A stretch of DNA of 14,601 nt. It comes from Myxococcales bacterium (GTDB lineage: Bacteria; Myxococcota_C; UBA6777). The notes under the pieces are model-generated. The model was not told the DNA's origin, did not search any database, and saw only the letters and a program-made list of their open reading frames with translations. The stretch covers positions 1 to 14,601 of the forward strand of contig JACKEL010000023.1 in NCBI GenBank assembly GCA_020632975.1, written 5' to 3'. Each line of letters begins with the position of its first letter. The stretch's first letter is position 1. Shown piece after piece: positions 8,243 through 14,600 of this stretch. Made by a program: the position numbers and the translations under genes.

Positions 8243-11200
8243 ATGAAGATGACATCAAAGAGATATTTTCGTGTTCGGCTGTGTGCGGCCTTGGTTGGAC
8301 TTTGGATGGGGCTCTTGTCTTTCCCATCCTTCGCGGCTTTTGAAGGATTCCATGCCATGATCGGCGGGATCGGCGGGTTTGGTATAGGGGTCACGGGAAC
8401 AGGTTGGAAGCAACTCAGGTCGTGGCAAACGAGTGGTGTCAAAGGTTTGTTTCAAACCAGCACCGCTTTTGATGCAGGCGCTGGCACTTATACAGCACCC
8501 CAAGATGGTTATTATTACTTCAACGCAAATATCATCTTTAATGGGGTAAACGACACAAGTGATGTGAATCAATACGTTCTTGCAAGCATTTATGTAAACG
8601 GTGATCTTCAGAATCTTTTTAGAAGAAGTACGATACAAAATAATCCCTCACCGAACTTTACTTTGTCCTCTCAAGGGGCGCTCTTCCTCAAAAAGGGAGA
8701 CGTTGTGACAGTGTGGGTTTATAGCGGTGTAGACAGTGCGTACGCGATATCTACAGGCTCTGGGTTTTCTGGGGTTTTTCTGGGCGCGACGGTCTCTTCT
8801 CTTTTTCAAGCAGGTGGTTCGACTGCCCGTATTTTGACGACGCAGTGGACGCAGATCAAAGGTTGGACCGCAGGAGGAGGATACGCACTCTCGAATATTG
8901 GAGGACACTTTGACGCCGCGCAGGGTACGTACACAGCGCCACAAGATGGCTATTATCATTTTTCCGCACGCGTAAGAATTGATAACGCTGAAGGTGCGAA
9001 TAATGATCAAGACCAATTTGCAAAGATCGCCTTTGCGATCAATGGCAGCATACAACAGTCGATCAGTTCCTACTCCCCAGAAAATCGGAAGCAGGCTTAT
9101 ACAGCGACCCTTCAGAGCACGTTGTATTTGCGAAAGAACCAAGTTGTCTCTTTATGGGTCTCTTCTTCGTATGATGCGGACTACTACATCAATCAAGAAA
9201 GCGGATGGACTGGGTTTTATCTCTTTCCCACATTGGATAGTGGAGCCTACGGAGCCCTATCACAAAATACGCCAGCTTATCTTTTTGATGGCACTGAGAG
9301 AGCGCTTTCAGGATGGACTGTGGGTGGAAACGTGGGGGCTTTTCATGTGGGACAAGCATGGAATGGAACGCGAAACGTTTTTGTTGCTCCCAAACGTGGC
9401 ATCTACAAGGTGGGAAACACCGTAAATATCAAATTTTCTCTCCCTTGCCCTTCTTGTTCACCGTATCCGGTCTTTTTTCTTTATCCTTTGGTGAATGGGC
9501 AATCTGACAACAATTTTTCTCGCATAGGTTTGAGCTACCACTTCGGGCGATCCTTTAATAAGACTTTTTCGATGAAGTTCGAAGGATTTTTGGTGTTAAA
9601 CAAAGGAGATGAAGTCTCTTTTATGCTCCGAGGCACCAGCTATTATGGGGCTAGCAGCAATACAAGCTACACTTACCAAGTGGAGGCAGGGAGCCATTTT
9701 TCGATTATTTTTATGGATCATACAGATCTCGATCGAGATGGTCGTGACAGCAGCATCGACTGCAACGATGATGATGACAAGATTTATCCTGCCTTGAATG
9801 GCCAGCCCGGAGCCACTGAGGTCTGTGATGGGAAAGACAATAACTGCGATGGCAAGATCGATATCTTGCCCGAAACTTGTACAGAACCAACCCGTGTGGG
9901 GATCTGCCAACAGGGGGTGGTGGCCTGCGATGCGAATCTCCAACGCTATTGTCTTCAAAAGACCCTCTCGCAGTTAGAGGTCTGCAACGGACTCGATGAT
10001 AACTGCGATGGGATGGTCGATAACATCCCTGGACTTGATGAGGTCTGCGACGATACAACGCGAAAAGGGGCTTGCACCCAAGGCAAGTGGCAGTGCGTAT
10101 CAGACAAAAGGGTCTGCGTGCAGACTGTCCAACCCAGCACGGAGATCTGCAACGGTATCGACGACGATTGCAACGGACAGATCGATGATATCGCGGACTT
10201 TGCAAAACCTTGCGAAGATCCCATGCGGATGGGGATCTGCAAAGCAGGGATCTGGCGTTGTGTCTCTGACCAAAAAGTTTGTGTGGCTCTGCAACAAGCA
10301 CAGACTGAGGTCTGCAACGGTCAAGACGACGATTGTGATGGGATGATCGACAACCTGCCCGATCTCAACCAGCCCTGCACAGACAACACCAAACAGGGCC
10401 CTTGTCAGCAGGGACAGTGGACTTGCTCGAACAACCAAAAGCTCTGTGTGTCCCAAACCCAGCCTACGACCGAGCTTTGTGATGGCATCGACAACAATTG
10501 CGATGGGCAGATCGACAACCTGCCCGATCTCGGCAAACCCTGCACAGACAGCACCAAACAAGGACCCTGCCAGCAAGGACTGTGGACTTGCACAAACAAC
10601 CAAAAGGTTTGTGTGTCCCAAGTCCTGCCTGCCACCGAGCTTTGCAATGGTCTCGATGATGATTGTGATGGTCAGATCGACAATGGTCTGTCTTGTGGTG
10701 ATGCTGGAAATACCGATCCTTGCGCGAAGATCACATGCCCAGCCAATGAGATCTGTGTCCAAGGTGCGTGTAAGCCCCATCCCTGCGAGGCTGTGACCTG
10801 CGCTGCTGGGGAGTTCTGTCGTGATGGGACCTGCGTAAAAAGCTGTTTGTGTCCGTCATGCGGACTTGGCGAAAGTTGCAAAGAGGGTGTCTGTCAGTCG
10901 GATGTTTGTGGAGGGAAGGTTTGCCCGAACAATCAAGTCTGTAACCCCAATACTGCGTTGTGTACGGTCGATCCATGCCTTGGTGTGACGTGTTCTGCGG
11001 GGATGCTTTGCATCCAAGGGACCTGCCAACAAGATCCTTGCTTCTTGGTACGTTGCACAGACCCAAACGAGATCTGTATCCTCGGTCAGTGCTACGAAAA
11101 GTCTTGTGCCCCCGCTTCCCCTGTCGAAAGTCCTTCTTCGACAGAGAAGGTTGCCGCAAACGAAGGAACAGCGGACGCTGGAAACAACGACGCACCTCCC

Positions 11201-11335
11201 CCTGTTGGTTGCCAAGCCACGCCCTTTGCGTCTGTTTTCTCATGGTTCTTTTTGTTGTTGCTCGGCTTGCTTCTGCTCCCAAGATACCGCCTTGTACGTG
11301 TCTCTTCCCCCAAAAGCCTCGAACGCTCCCGTTAA
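8243..11335 (+). CDS. Surface-anchored protein with three C1q-like domains, MopE repeats and a MYXO-CTERM-like tail
   Basis: The ATG follows GAAGGG at about 8 bases, 15 bases after the previous stop, so translation is probably coupled. Residues 1-31 are a signal peptide (basic start, hydrophobic core, FPSFAAF cleavage region). Domains in order: C1q/TNF-like jelly rolls at about 55-187, 200-331 and 345-490; a MopE-type block at 495-813 with six C(D/N)GxDxxC signatures; six short four-cysteine modules at 827-955; a Ser/Pro/Glu-rich linker at 956-988; and a GC motif (Cys990) with a Leu-rich membrane segment and Arg residues, resembling MYXO-CTERM. The first two jelly rolls share TYTAPQDGYY, the hallmark C1q strand, and end in SGFSGVFL and SGWTGFYL. 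Expected role: display of a ligand-binding C1q head on a cysteine- and metal-rich stalk; ligand unknown. C1q domains often trimerise, so the whole may be a trimer. Confidence 0.95.
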   Translation: MKMTSKRYFRVRLCAALVGLWMGLLSFPSFAAFEGFHAMIGGIGGFGIGVTGTGWKQLRSWQTSGVKGLFQTSTAFDAGAGTYTAPQDGYYYFNANIIFNGVNDTSDVNQYVLASIYVNGDLQNLFRRSTIQNNPSPNFTLSSQGALFLKKGDVVTVWVYSGVDSAYAISTGSGFSGVFLGATVSSLFQAGGSTARILTTQWTQIKGWTAGGGYALSNIGGHFDAAQGTYTAPQDGYYHFSARVRIDNAEGANNDQDQFAKIAFAINGSIQQSISSYSPENRKQAYTATLQSTLYLRKNQVVSLWVSSSYDADYYINQESGWTGFYLFPTLDSGAYGALSQNTPAYLFDGTERALSGWTVGGNVGAFHVGQAWNGTRNVFVAPKRGIYKVGNTVNIKFSLPCPSCSPYPVFFLYPLVNGQSDNNFSRIGLSYHFGRSFNKTFSMKFEGFLVLNKGDEVSFMLRGTSYYGASSNTSYTYQVEAGSHFSIIFMDHTDLDRDGRDSSIDCNDDDDKIYPALNGQPGATEVCDGKDNNCDGKIDILPETCTEPTRVGICQQGVVACDANLQRYCLQKTLSQLEVCNGLDDNCDGMVDNIPGLDEVCDDTTRKGACTQGKWQCVSDKRVCVQTVQPSTEICNGIDDDCNGQIDDIADFAKPCEDPMRMGICKAGIWRCVSDQKVCVALQQAQTEVCNGQDDDCDGMIDNLPDLNQPCTDNTKQGPCQQGQWTCSNNQKLCVSQTQPTTELCDGIDNNCDGQIDNLPDLGKPCTDSTKQGPCQQGLWTCTNNQKVCVSQVLPATELCNGLDDDCDGQIDNGLSCGDAGNTDPCAKITCPANEICVQGACKPHPCEAVTCAAGEFCRDGTCVKSCLCPSCGLGESCKEGVCQSDVCGGKVCPNNQVCNPNTALCTVDPCLGVTCSAGMLCIQGTCQQDPCFLVRCTDPNEICILGQCYEKSCAPASPVESPSSTEKVAANEGTADAGNNDAPPPVGCQATPFASVFSWFFLLLLGLLLLPRYRLVRVSSPKSLERSR
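8405..9712 (+). other. Three tandem C1q/TNF-like jelly-roll domains
   Basis: In the fourth gene product, domain 1 (about residues 55-187) and domain 2 (about 200-331) contain DAxxGTYTAPQDGYYxF at residues 77 and 224, matching the C1q pattern in which an F-x-AP-x-DG-x-Y strand recurs. Both end in a Gly-aromatic strand typical of C1q. Domain 3 (about 345-490) is more diverged, with NVFVAPKRGIYKV in place of the signature and a final HFSIIFM strand. C1q domains are best known from animals but also occur in bacteria, often as adhesins or spore-surface proteins. Confidence 0.8.
9725..10684 (+). repeat. Six MopE-type repeats, the last five with exact 165-base spacing
   Basis: The first cysteine codons of the C(D/N)GxDxxC signatures start at 9824, 9983, 10148, 10313, 10478 and 10643. 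The steps are 159, then 165 four times (55 codons). Each unit continues as NxPDL, a Cys, GxCxxGxWxC, and VCVSQ-like residues. The fourth and fifth inter-signature segments are nearly the same protein and share 22 identical bases at 10345-10366 and 10510-10531, which suggests the array grew by unequal exchange. An Asp-rich loop (DLDRDGRDSSIDCNDDDD) opens the array. Confidence 0.9.
10721..11107 (+). repeat. Six short four-cysteine modules (about 21 residues)
   Basis: Residues 827-955 of the fourth gene product hold six units of the form C-x3-4-C-x5-6-C-x4-C, such as CAKITCPANEICVQGAC and CLGVTCSAGMLCIQGTC. One variant unit is CLCPSCGLGESCKEGVC. They resemble minimal EGF- or TIL-like modules frequent in Myxococcota surface proteins and probably form a disulfide-bonded stalk next to the membrane anchor. 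Confidence 0.8.
11207..11332 (+). other. MYXO-CTERM-like C-terminal anchor
   Basis: Residues 989-1030: a Gly-Cys pair (Cys990), a short polar-aromatic stretch, a Leu-rich hydrophobic segment (WFFLLLLGLLLLP) and RYR. This is the layout of MYXO-CTERM sorting tails, which are thought to be processed at the cysteine and lead to cell-surface attachment. The unusual part is a 14-residue polar tail after PRYR, where canonical tails stop soon after the arginines, so this could also be a plain C-terminal transmembrane anchor. Confidence 0.65.
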
Positions 11336-11470
11336 GTCGAAGGATGATGCCGCTCCTTCAATGAACTAGACCCCCAAATCGAACCTTTTTGCTGCATGTC
11401 TGTTTGTATCGTTCGTTGATACGTCGGCGAAGCTACATCTGCGCAACCTGCGACAAAGAAAGGTTATTCC
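11336..11470 (+). other. Intergenic region between surface operon and soluble-protein genes
   Basis: 135 bases without a gene. GAAGGA at 11339-11344 pairs with TCCTTC at 11354-11359 around a 9-base loop just after the stop codon, but no T run follows, so it is a weak terminator candidate. GTATC and GATAC form a second small inverted repeat further on, with a 7-base loop. I found no convincing sigma-70-type promoter, although one is expected here because the gap is much larger than those upstream and the gene type changes. Confidence 0.35.
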
Positions 11471-12088
11471 ATGAAAAAAGTTCTATTTGCCTCAGGCTTT
11501 GCCTGCACACCTGCGATCTGGCGCCCTGTAGAGGAGCACCTTGCTGATGTGGCGGCCTATCGGGTGAGTTGGCGTAAAGCGGACCAAAGTGTCGATGCGA
11601 CACGGGACTTTTTGGAAGGGGAGATCCTTCGAGAAAAGCCCGATGCGTATGTTGGTCATTCGCTCGGTGGTCTCTTGTTGTTGGAGCTTTTGATTGCACA
11701 GCGTATCCCCCAAGCCTCCGCGTTGATCGTCGATGCTTTTTTGGAAGCCCCTGCGGATATCTTTAAAAATTATGTTTGGGAAGATGTTGCCTTGCGTGAA
11801 GAGGTGACAGCGATGCTCGATGCCCAACGCCCCGACTTTGCGAGGCTTAAGGAGTCGATTATGGATTGGAAGCGCGAGGGATGGCCCGAGGCAGCTTTGG
11901 AGACAGGGGCCCACTTTGTGTATGGGGGACGCGGTGCATCCGAGGAGGAAGTCATGGAAGCTTTGGCTTTGCCTCATCTCTTGATCCGCGAAGGACAGAT
12001 CTCCATCTTGCCGAAGACATCGCACTTTCTCATGCTTGAGCAACCACAGGCTTTTGCTGCGCTTGTGCGTGCTACTCTAGGTCTGTAA
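11471..12088 (+). CDS. Alpha/beta-fold hydrolase (small, esterase-like)
   Basis: The 205-residue protein starts at an ATG 8 bases after AAAGG. It has no signal peptide and is presumably cytoplasmic. The nucleophile elbow is VGHSLGG with Ser64, and the catalytic His is most likely His185 in KTSHFLML, followed by the usual EQPQAF end of the alpha/beta hydrolase fold. The N-terminal strand KKVLFASGFACTP with the oxyanion-side glycine fits. The acid is not obvious: the strand that normally carries it reads HFVYGGRGASEEE with no Asp, so Asp88 after the preceding strand (LIVDAFLE) is a candidate. At 205 residues it is shorter than the usual 250-300, with a reduced cap. The substrate cannot be predicted. 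The ADP-ribosylglycohydrolase gene follows after 73 bases. Confidence 0.9.
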   Translation: MKKVLFASGFACTPAIWRPVEEHLADVAAYRVSWRKADQSVDATRDFLEGEILREKPDAYVGHSLGGLLLLELLIAQRIPQASALIVDAFLEAPADIFKNYVWEDVALREEVTAMLDAQRPDFARLKESIMDWKREGWPEAALETGAHFVYGGRGASEEEVMEALALPHLLIREGQISILPKTSHFLMLEQPQAFAALVRATLGL

Positions 12089-12113
12089 GCTCTCTTCAAA
12101 GGACTTTTTGGAG

Positions 12114-12131
12114 CAGATGGCCTATCATCTG
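12114..12131 (+). other. Small inverted repeat between hydrolase and ADP-ribosylglycohydrolase genes
   Basis: CAGATG (12114-12119) and CATCTG (12126-12131) form a perfect 6-base stem around a 6-base loop, about 30 bases before the next start codon. No T run follows, so it is not a good intrinsic terminator. It could be an operator half-site pair, an RNA hairpin in the leader, or chance. Confidence 0.25.
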
Positions 12132-12161
12132 GAACGCTAAGATACACGGAGGATATACGAG

Positions 12162-13145
12162 ATGCCGAGAGAGGCTGATTTCTTTTCCGCGACGATGTTG
12201 GGACTCGCTATCGGCGATGCTTTGGGGTTTCCAGGCGAGTTTCGTAGTTATCAACAAATCATCGAATCCTTTCCACCCCATGGCGTCGACGATTTGGTCG
12301 GTATCCAAGATCCTCGATGGCCCCGTTATCCCGCGATCTTAGGCATCTCACATCCTCCAGGCACTTACTCTGATGATACGCAGATGACCATCGCTGTTGC
12401 GGAGGGTCTTTTGGAGGCTGGAGATACCGATCTTGATGCCATCATGGAGCGGATCGCGGCCCACTTTGTCACATGGAGTATCTCTCCCAAAAATGACCGT
12501 GCGCCTGGTGGTACGTGCATGACAGGCTGTGCAGCTTTGGAGGACGGGGTGCCTTGGCGTCAGTCAGGTGTGGCGAACTCCAAAGGTTGCGGAAGCGCCA
12601 TGCGTGTCGCACCCATCGGACTTTTCTTCCATCAAGACCGTGCGAGACTGCTTGAGGTGGCGCGAGCAAGTAGCATCATCACACACGGACATGACGCTGC
12701 CATCGAAGGGGCCGCAGCAGCGGCTCTTTTGGTTGCGATGGCGTTGGATGGCGCTTCTCCTACAGAGATGTACGACGCTGTGATGCTCACATGTGCGCCA
12801 CACTCCAAAGACCTGCAACGTTGCTTTGAAAAGCTTCCTTCTTTGTTGGATGCGCCGCCAGAGATCGCGCTCTCTTCGAAAGGTCTAGGCGAGTCATGGG
12901 TTGCAGAAGAGGCCGTTGCTTCAGCACTTTATTGTTTTTGGCGACACCCCCACGACTTTCGTCAAGCGGTCATCTGTGCCGCAAATACCCATGGTGACTC
13001 AGATTCGATTGCTTGTATCACGGGAAGTATCGCAGGGGCTGCGCTTGGTTTAGAGGCCATCCCTGCTGCGTGGAGAGCCCAAGTCGAAGATGCGGAGTTT
13101 TTGTACGCACTGGGACAACAGCTTTTTGAGCGCGCCCCCAAGTGA
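12162..13145 (+). CDS. ADP-ribosylglycohydrolase family protein (DraG/ARH-like)
   Basis: The ATG lies 9 bases after CGGAGG. The 327-residue length suits the family. The two-metal signature is intact: GDALGFPGE at 18-26, YSDDTQM with Asp71, Asp72 and Thr73, and THGDSDSIA with Asp279, Asp281 and Ser282. KGCGSAMRVAPIG (141-153) and ITHGHDAA (173-180) are also family hallmarks. Known members use two magnesium ions to remove ADP-ribose from proteins (for example DraG from nitrogenase reductase, ARH1 from arginine, ARH3 from serine) or from small acceptors. Which substrate this one takes is unknown, and no cognate ADP-ribosyltransferase gene is seen in the window. It is cytoplasmic, probably co-transcribed with the hydrolase, and converges with the next gene across only 16 bases. 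Confidence 0.95.
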   Translation: MPREADFFSATMLGLAIGDALGFPGEFRSYQQIIESFPPHGVDDLVGIQDPRWPRYPAILGISHPPGTYSDDTQMTIAVAEGLLEAGDTDLDAIMERIAAHFVTWSISPKNDRAPGGTCMTGCAALEDGVPWRQSGVANSKGCGSAMRVAPIGLFFHQDRARLLEVARASSIITHGHDAAIEGAAAAALLVAMALDGASPTEMYDAVMLTCAPHSKDLQRCFEKLPSLLDAPPEIALSSKGLGESWVAEEAVASALYCFWRHPHDFRQAVICAANTHGDSDSIACITGSIAGAALGLEAIPAAWRAQVEDAEFLYALGQQLFERAPK

Positions 13146-13161
13146 ACGTAACACTTGCACT

Positions 13162-13695
13162 CTAAAGGCTTGAAGAAGGCGAAGCGTCGGGCTCTTTCTC
13201 TGTTTCGCTGAGGGGGACGATCTCAGGTGAGGTGATCGCCAAAAGCCTAGAGAGAGCGATCTCTAGCATCGTTTTGTCGTCGCCTCCGCCCGCATACACG
13301 AGACTTTCTTCGTTCGTGTGTAAGGACATGACAGAAGCATCCAGCAATATCCGACATGTCGTGCGATGACCAAAGGGAGGGACGCCACCTGCCGGATAAC
13401 CGAGCGTTTTGAGCACCACATCTGCAGGAGCAAACTTGATCCGCCTTCGTCCTACCTCTAGGTAAGTCGACAAGCGTTTTTGATCCACACGTTGCAAACC
13501 ATGACTGATCACGATGATCGGCTGTGGGGTCGGTGAATCGGGCATATCCACCAAAAAAAGCAAGGTCTTGAGCACTCTTTCGGGTGTCACGCCAAGAGCT
13601 TCCGCAGCCGTGGCTACGCTTGGGGTGTCGCCGATATCTTGGATCAGGCGACCTTGGATGCCAAATCTCTCCATGTATGCGCGAAGTTCTTCCAT
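13162..13695 (-). CDS. YbaK/EbsC-family protein (probable aminoacyl-tRNA deacylase)
   Basis: The 177-residue protein starts at the ATG ending at 13695, with an AGGAG site about 11 bases upstream on the minus strand. It has the YbaK fold signatures: VLKTLLFLV with Lys43 (the conserved lysine), GYPAGGVPPFGH at 99-110, and VYAGGGDDKTMLEI at 133-146. In known members (YbaK, ProX, the INS domain of ProRS) this fold hydrolyses mischarged Cys-, Ala- or similar tRNAs in trans. The N-terminus (MEELRAYMERFGI) matches the usual lead helix for this group. The C-terminus has an extra polar, acidic, Ser-rich tail of about 20 residues (SETEKEPDASPSSS). It is monocistronic, divergent from the acetyltransferase gene, and has a good promoter candidate upstream. 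Confidence 0.92.
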   Translation of the reverse strand: MEELRAYMERFGIQGRLIQDIGDTPSVATAAEALGVTPERVLKTLLFLVDMPDSPTPQPIIVISHGLQRVDQKRLSTYLEVGRRRIKFAPADVVLKTLGYPAGGVPPFGHRTTCRILLDASVMSLHTNEESLVYAGGGDDKTMLEIALSRLLAITSPEIVPLSETEKEPDASPSSSL

Positions 13696-13743
13696 AGATC
13701 ATCTATCTCCTTTTTTAACGCACTCTCTTTTTTGGTGTTCGTC

Positions 13744-13771
13744 ATGATAGAGACAAAACCGCTCTTGGCAA
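13744..13771 (-). promoter_or_regulatory. Candidate sigma-70-type promoter for the YbaK-like gene
   Basis: Reading the minus strand, TTGCCA (plus 13766-13771) is followed after 16 bases by TATCAT (plus 13744-13749). Each box matches five of six consensus positions. Transcription would start near 13737, leaving a leader of about 40 bases with the ribosome binding site. The position in a divergent spacer supports it; there is no experimental basis. Confidence 0.5.
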
Positions 13772-13793
13772 CGGGCCCTGTGGACCTTGTATC
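13765..13793 (+). promoter_or_regulatory. Possible weak promoter for the acetyltransferase gene, -35 overlapping the opposite promoter
   Basis: TTGGCA (13765-13770), then a 17-base spacer, then TGTATC (13788-13793). The -35 box matches four of six and the -10 only three of six consensus bases, so this is weak. It is listed because its -35 lies on the same TTGGCAA sequence as the -35 of the minus-strand promoter and because the spacing and distance to the start at 13818 are right. Confidence 0.2.
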
Positions 13794-13817
13794 GCGTTTG
13801 ACAAAAAAGGAGATGAG

Positions 13818-14321
13818 ATGACAGAGATCATCGTTCGTGCGTTTGAGATGGCCGATTGGGAAGATGTTGCAACGTTGTTTTTGTCAGAAAAATGCCAGTG
13901 GGGAACTTTCCAGCTACCTCTCCAATCCAGAGATGATATCCGCCACAAGTTGGCCAACCCACCGCCTTTAACGCACCGCTTGGTGGCTGTCCAACGAGAA
14001 ACTGGCCGTGTCGTGGGGATGATCGGTCTCCATGGAAATGCACACGCTCGACGCGCACATGCCGCAGGGATCGGGATGTTCGTTCATGAAGACTTTCATA
14101 ACCAAGGCATTGGGAGCAAGCTGCTCGAAGAGATCTCTCGTCTTGCCTTTCGTTGGCTCGGCCTCCAACGGCTCGAACTTACCGTGTATGTCGATAACGA
14201 ACCTGCGATCCATCTCTACAAAAAGAATGGGTTTGTTTTGGAAGGGACTTTTCAGAGATATGCATTTCGGGATGGGGTGTTTGTCGATGCCCATACCATG
14301 GGCAAGATCAGAGACTTTTGA
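13818..14321 (+). CDS. GNAT-family N-acetyltransferase, YhhY/AaaT-like
   Basis: The ATG sits 5 bases after AAAGGAG. The 167-residue protein is of normal length for a single GNAT domain. Motif A is GIGMFVHEDFHNQGIGSKLL (84-103), with the acetyl-CoA pyrophosphate-binding Q96-G97-I98-G99. It continues with LELTVYVDNEPAIHLYKKNG (119-138) and a C-terminal RDGVFVDAHTMGKI. The early FQLPLQS segment and the RDG-x-x-VDA ending match my recollection of E. coli YhhY (AaaT), which acetylates L-phenylalanine and L-methionine, better than RimJ or RimL. Orthology is not shown, so no gene symbol is given. Cytoplasmic. It is divergent from the YbaK-like gene and converges with the last gene across 15 bases. 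Confidence 0.93.
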   Translation: MTEIIVRAFEMADWEDVATLFLSEKCQWGTFQLPLQSRDDIRHKLANPPPLTHRLVAVQRETGRVVGMIGLHGNAHARRAHAAGIGMFVHEDFHNQGIGSKLLEEISRLAFRWLGLQRLELTVYVDNEPAIHLYKKNGFVLEGTFQRYAFRDGVFVDAHTMGKIRDF

Positions 14322-14336
14322 GGAGAGGGAAGCGGG

Positions 14337-14600
14337 TTAGCTGATGGGCTCGATATAGTACTTGCGGGAGGTCCCCTCGATATCATGGTAAAAATAGAAG
14401 CTGCTGGGGTCGGATTCTTCGATGGCTTGGATGATCTCGGGTAGCTCTTCATGGGTCACGAGGGTTCGCAGGACCCAATAACGCTCCTTGGAGTGTCCGC
14501 CTTGTCCTTCATCGAGTGTATAGGTTCGATGTCGAGAAACCGAAGTTAGCGACTGTCCCACCTGATCTGGGATCTTTGTAATGGCGGTCATCAGGATGAT
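14337..14600 (-). CDS. C-terminal DUF2179 part of a probable YitT-type membrane protein (5' end outside window)
   Basis: The minus-strand frame stays open to the window edge: three sense codons precede the ATG that ends at 14591, so that Met is probably internal. The visible 87 residues contain a GQGGHSKERYWVL segment and THEELPEIIQAIEESDPSSFYF. This matches the DUF2179 pattern at the C-terminus of YitT proteins (GxGGY, ER-x-VL, a central E-L helix, DP-x-x-F). In that family this cytoplasmic domain follows five or so membrane helices, which would lie beyond 14601. The function of YitT proteins is poorly known; some members are linked to transport. A stand-alone DUF2179 protein is the alternative. 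The gene ends 15 bases from the acetyltransferase stop in a convergent arrangement. Confidence 0.8.
   Translation of the reverse strand: MILMTAITKIPDQVGQSLTSVSRHRTYTLDEGQGGHSKERYWVLRTLVTHEELPEIIQAIEESDPSSFYFYHDIEGTSRKYYIEPIS

Noticed and set aside
9711..10780. Several minus-strand open frames opposite the MopE repeat array
   Set aside because: They are periodic shadows of the repeat codons in the fourth gene, with no start signals or known domains.
11339..11359. Intrinsic terminator after the fourth gene
   Set aside because: The stem has only 6 pairs, the loop 9 bases, and no T run follows.
13705..13814. Inverted repeat ATCTCCTTTTTT and AAAAAAGGAGAT in the divergent spacer
   Set aside because: The two arms are simply the ribosome binding sites of the two divergent genes, so an operator or hairpin function need not be assumed.
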